6,641 nucleotides of DNA. Origin: DASSWG01 sp041689995. Lineage in GTDB: Bacteria > Bacteroidota > Bacteroidia > Flavobacteriales > Flavobacteriaceae. The translations under genes were made by a program, and so were the position numbers. Position 1 is the first letter of the stretch. Each line of letters begins with the position of its first letter. Of the stretch, positions 6,501 to 6,641 are shown one piece after another. A model generated the notes under the pieces. That model was not told where the DNA came from, made no database searches, and was given only the letters and a program-made list of their open reading frames with translations. The stretch is from contig JBDNFD010000154.1 of NCBI GenBank assembly GCA_041689995.1, forward strand, positions 1 through 6,641. Reading direction: 5' to 3'.

Positions 6501-6641
6501 ATTATTGTTGTCCGATAAAACCCAAATATAAACAATAATGACCTGTACAGTCCAGTAAAACCGTCCTGAAAGTTAAATTGAAAAACAGTAAGCCCCCCGT
6601 AATTGTCAGGTTTCAAAATTAAGTTTTGGGTGCTCGTATGG
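6501..6641. repeat. nested inverted and direct repeats, possible insertion-sequence edge
   Basis: ATTATTGTT (6501-6509) is matched by its exact reverse complement AACAATAAT (6531-6539). Inside and just beyond, GTCCGATAAAACC (6510-6522) recurs as GTCCAGTAAAACC (6550-6562), 11 of 13 bases identical and 40 bases apart, with a further GTCC at 6563-6566 (one base shifted). Such iterated words next to an inverted repeat are typical of transposase-binding ends. An ATG occurs at 6638-6640, but the window ends there, so no transposase can be shown. The remaining sequence to the window end has no supported gene. An ordinary intergenic region with chance repeats is the alternative. Confidence 0.35.

Noticed and set aside
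1..6641. CRISPR arrays, tRNA, rRNA, defence or toxin-antitoxin modules
   Set aside because: No regularly spaced repeats, cloverleaf-like segments or recognisable defence proteins were seen on either strand.

Overview
The window looks like chromosomal DNA of a marine- or soil-type Flavobacteriaceae member (Bacteroidetes). The reasons are low-GC coding sequence, lack of Shine-Dalgarno sites at most starts, a TAnnTTTG-type -7 promoter element with an upstream TTG, a lipoprotein with a Bacteroidetes-style acidic export tag (C-S-K-D-D-D), and a flavobacterial gene set (lpxB, surE, a Prc-type protease). The genus cannot be named from the sequence alone.

Layout. The left half is read on the minus strand. 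surE (2289-3065) is followed by a 93-residue three-helix membrane protein (2011-2292) whose ATG overlaps the surE stop as ATGA. After a 197-base gap holding a cluster of palindromes comes lpxB (689-1813), the lipid A disaccharide synthase. A weak hairpin plus T-run (598-627) probably ends that transcript, and its last bases share sequence with a good Bacteroidetes promoter for a small secreted lipoprotein of unknown function (7-555). The right half is read on the plus strand, divergently from surE across about 120 bases. It holds a Prc/Tsp-family periplasmic protease (3189-5369), overlapped by 11 bases by a DppC/OppC/YejE-type ABC permease (5359-6468). The last 173 bases carry no gene that can be supported. 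They hold nested inverted and direct repeats that could be the edge of an insertion sequence whose body lies outside the window.

How the genes relate. Most of them are cell-envelope housekeeping genes: lipid A assembly (LpxB), periplasmic or envelope proteolysis (Prc), import of oligopeptide-like substrates (permease), a surface lipoprotein and a small inner-membrane protein. SurE is a nucleotide phosphatase that probably sits here through operon history. The prc-permease overlap suggests translational coupling, and peptides released by the protease being taken up by the transporter is an attractive but unproven link.

I found no defence system, CRISPR array, tRNA, rRNA or clear novel system. 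The most interesting non-coding signals are the palindrome cluster upstream of lpxB, the overlapping terminator and promoter near 600, and the repeat structure after 6500.
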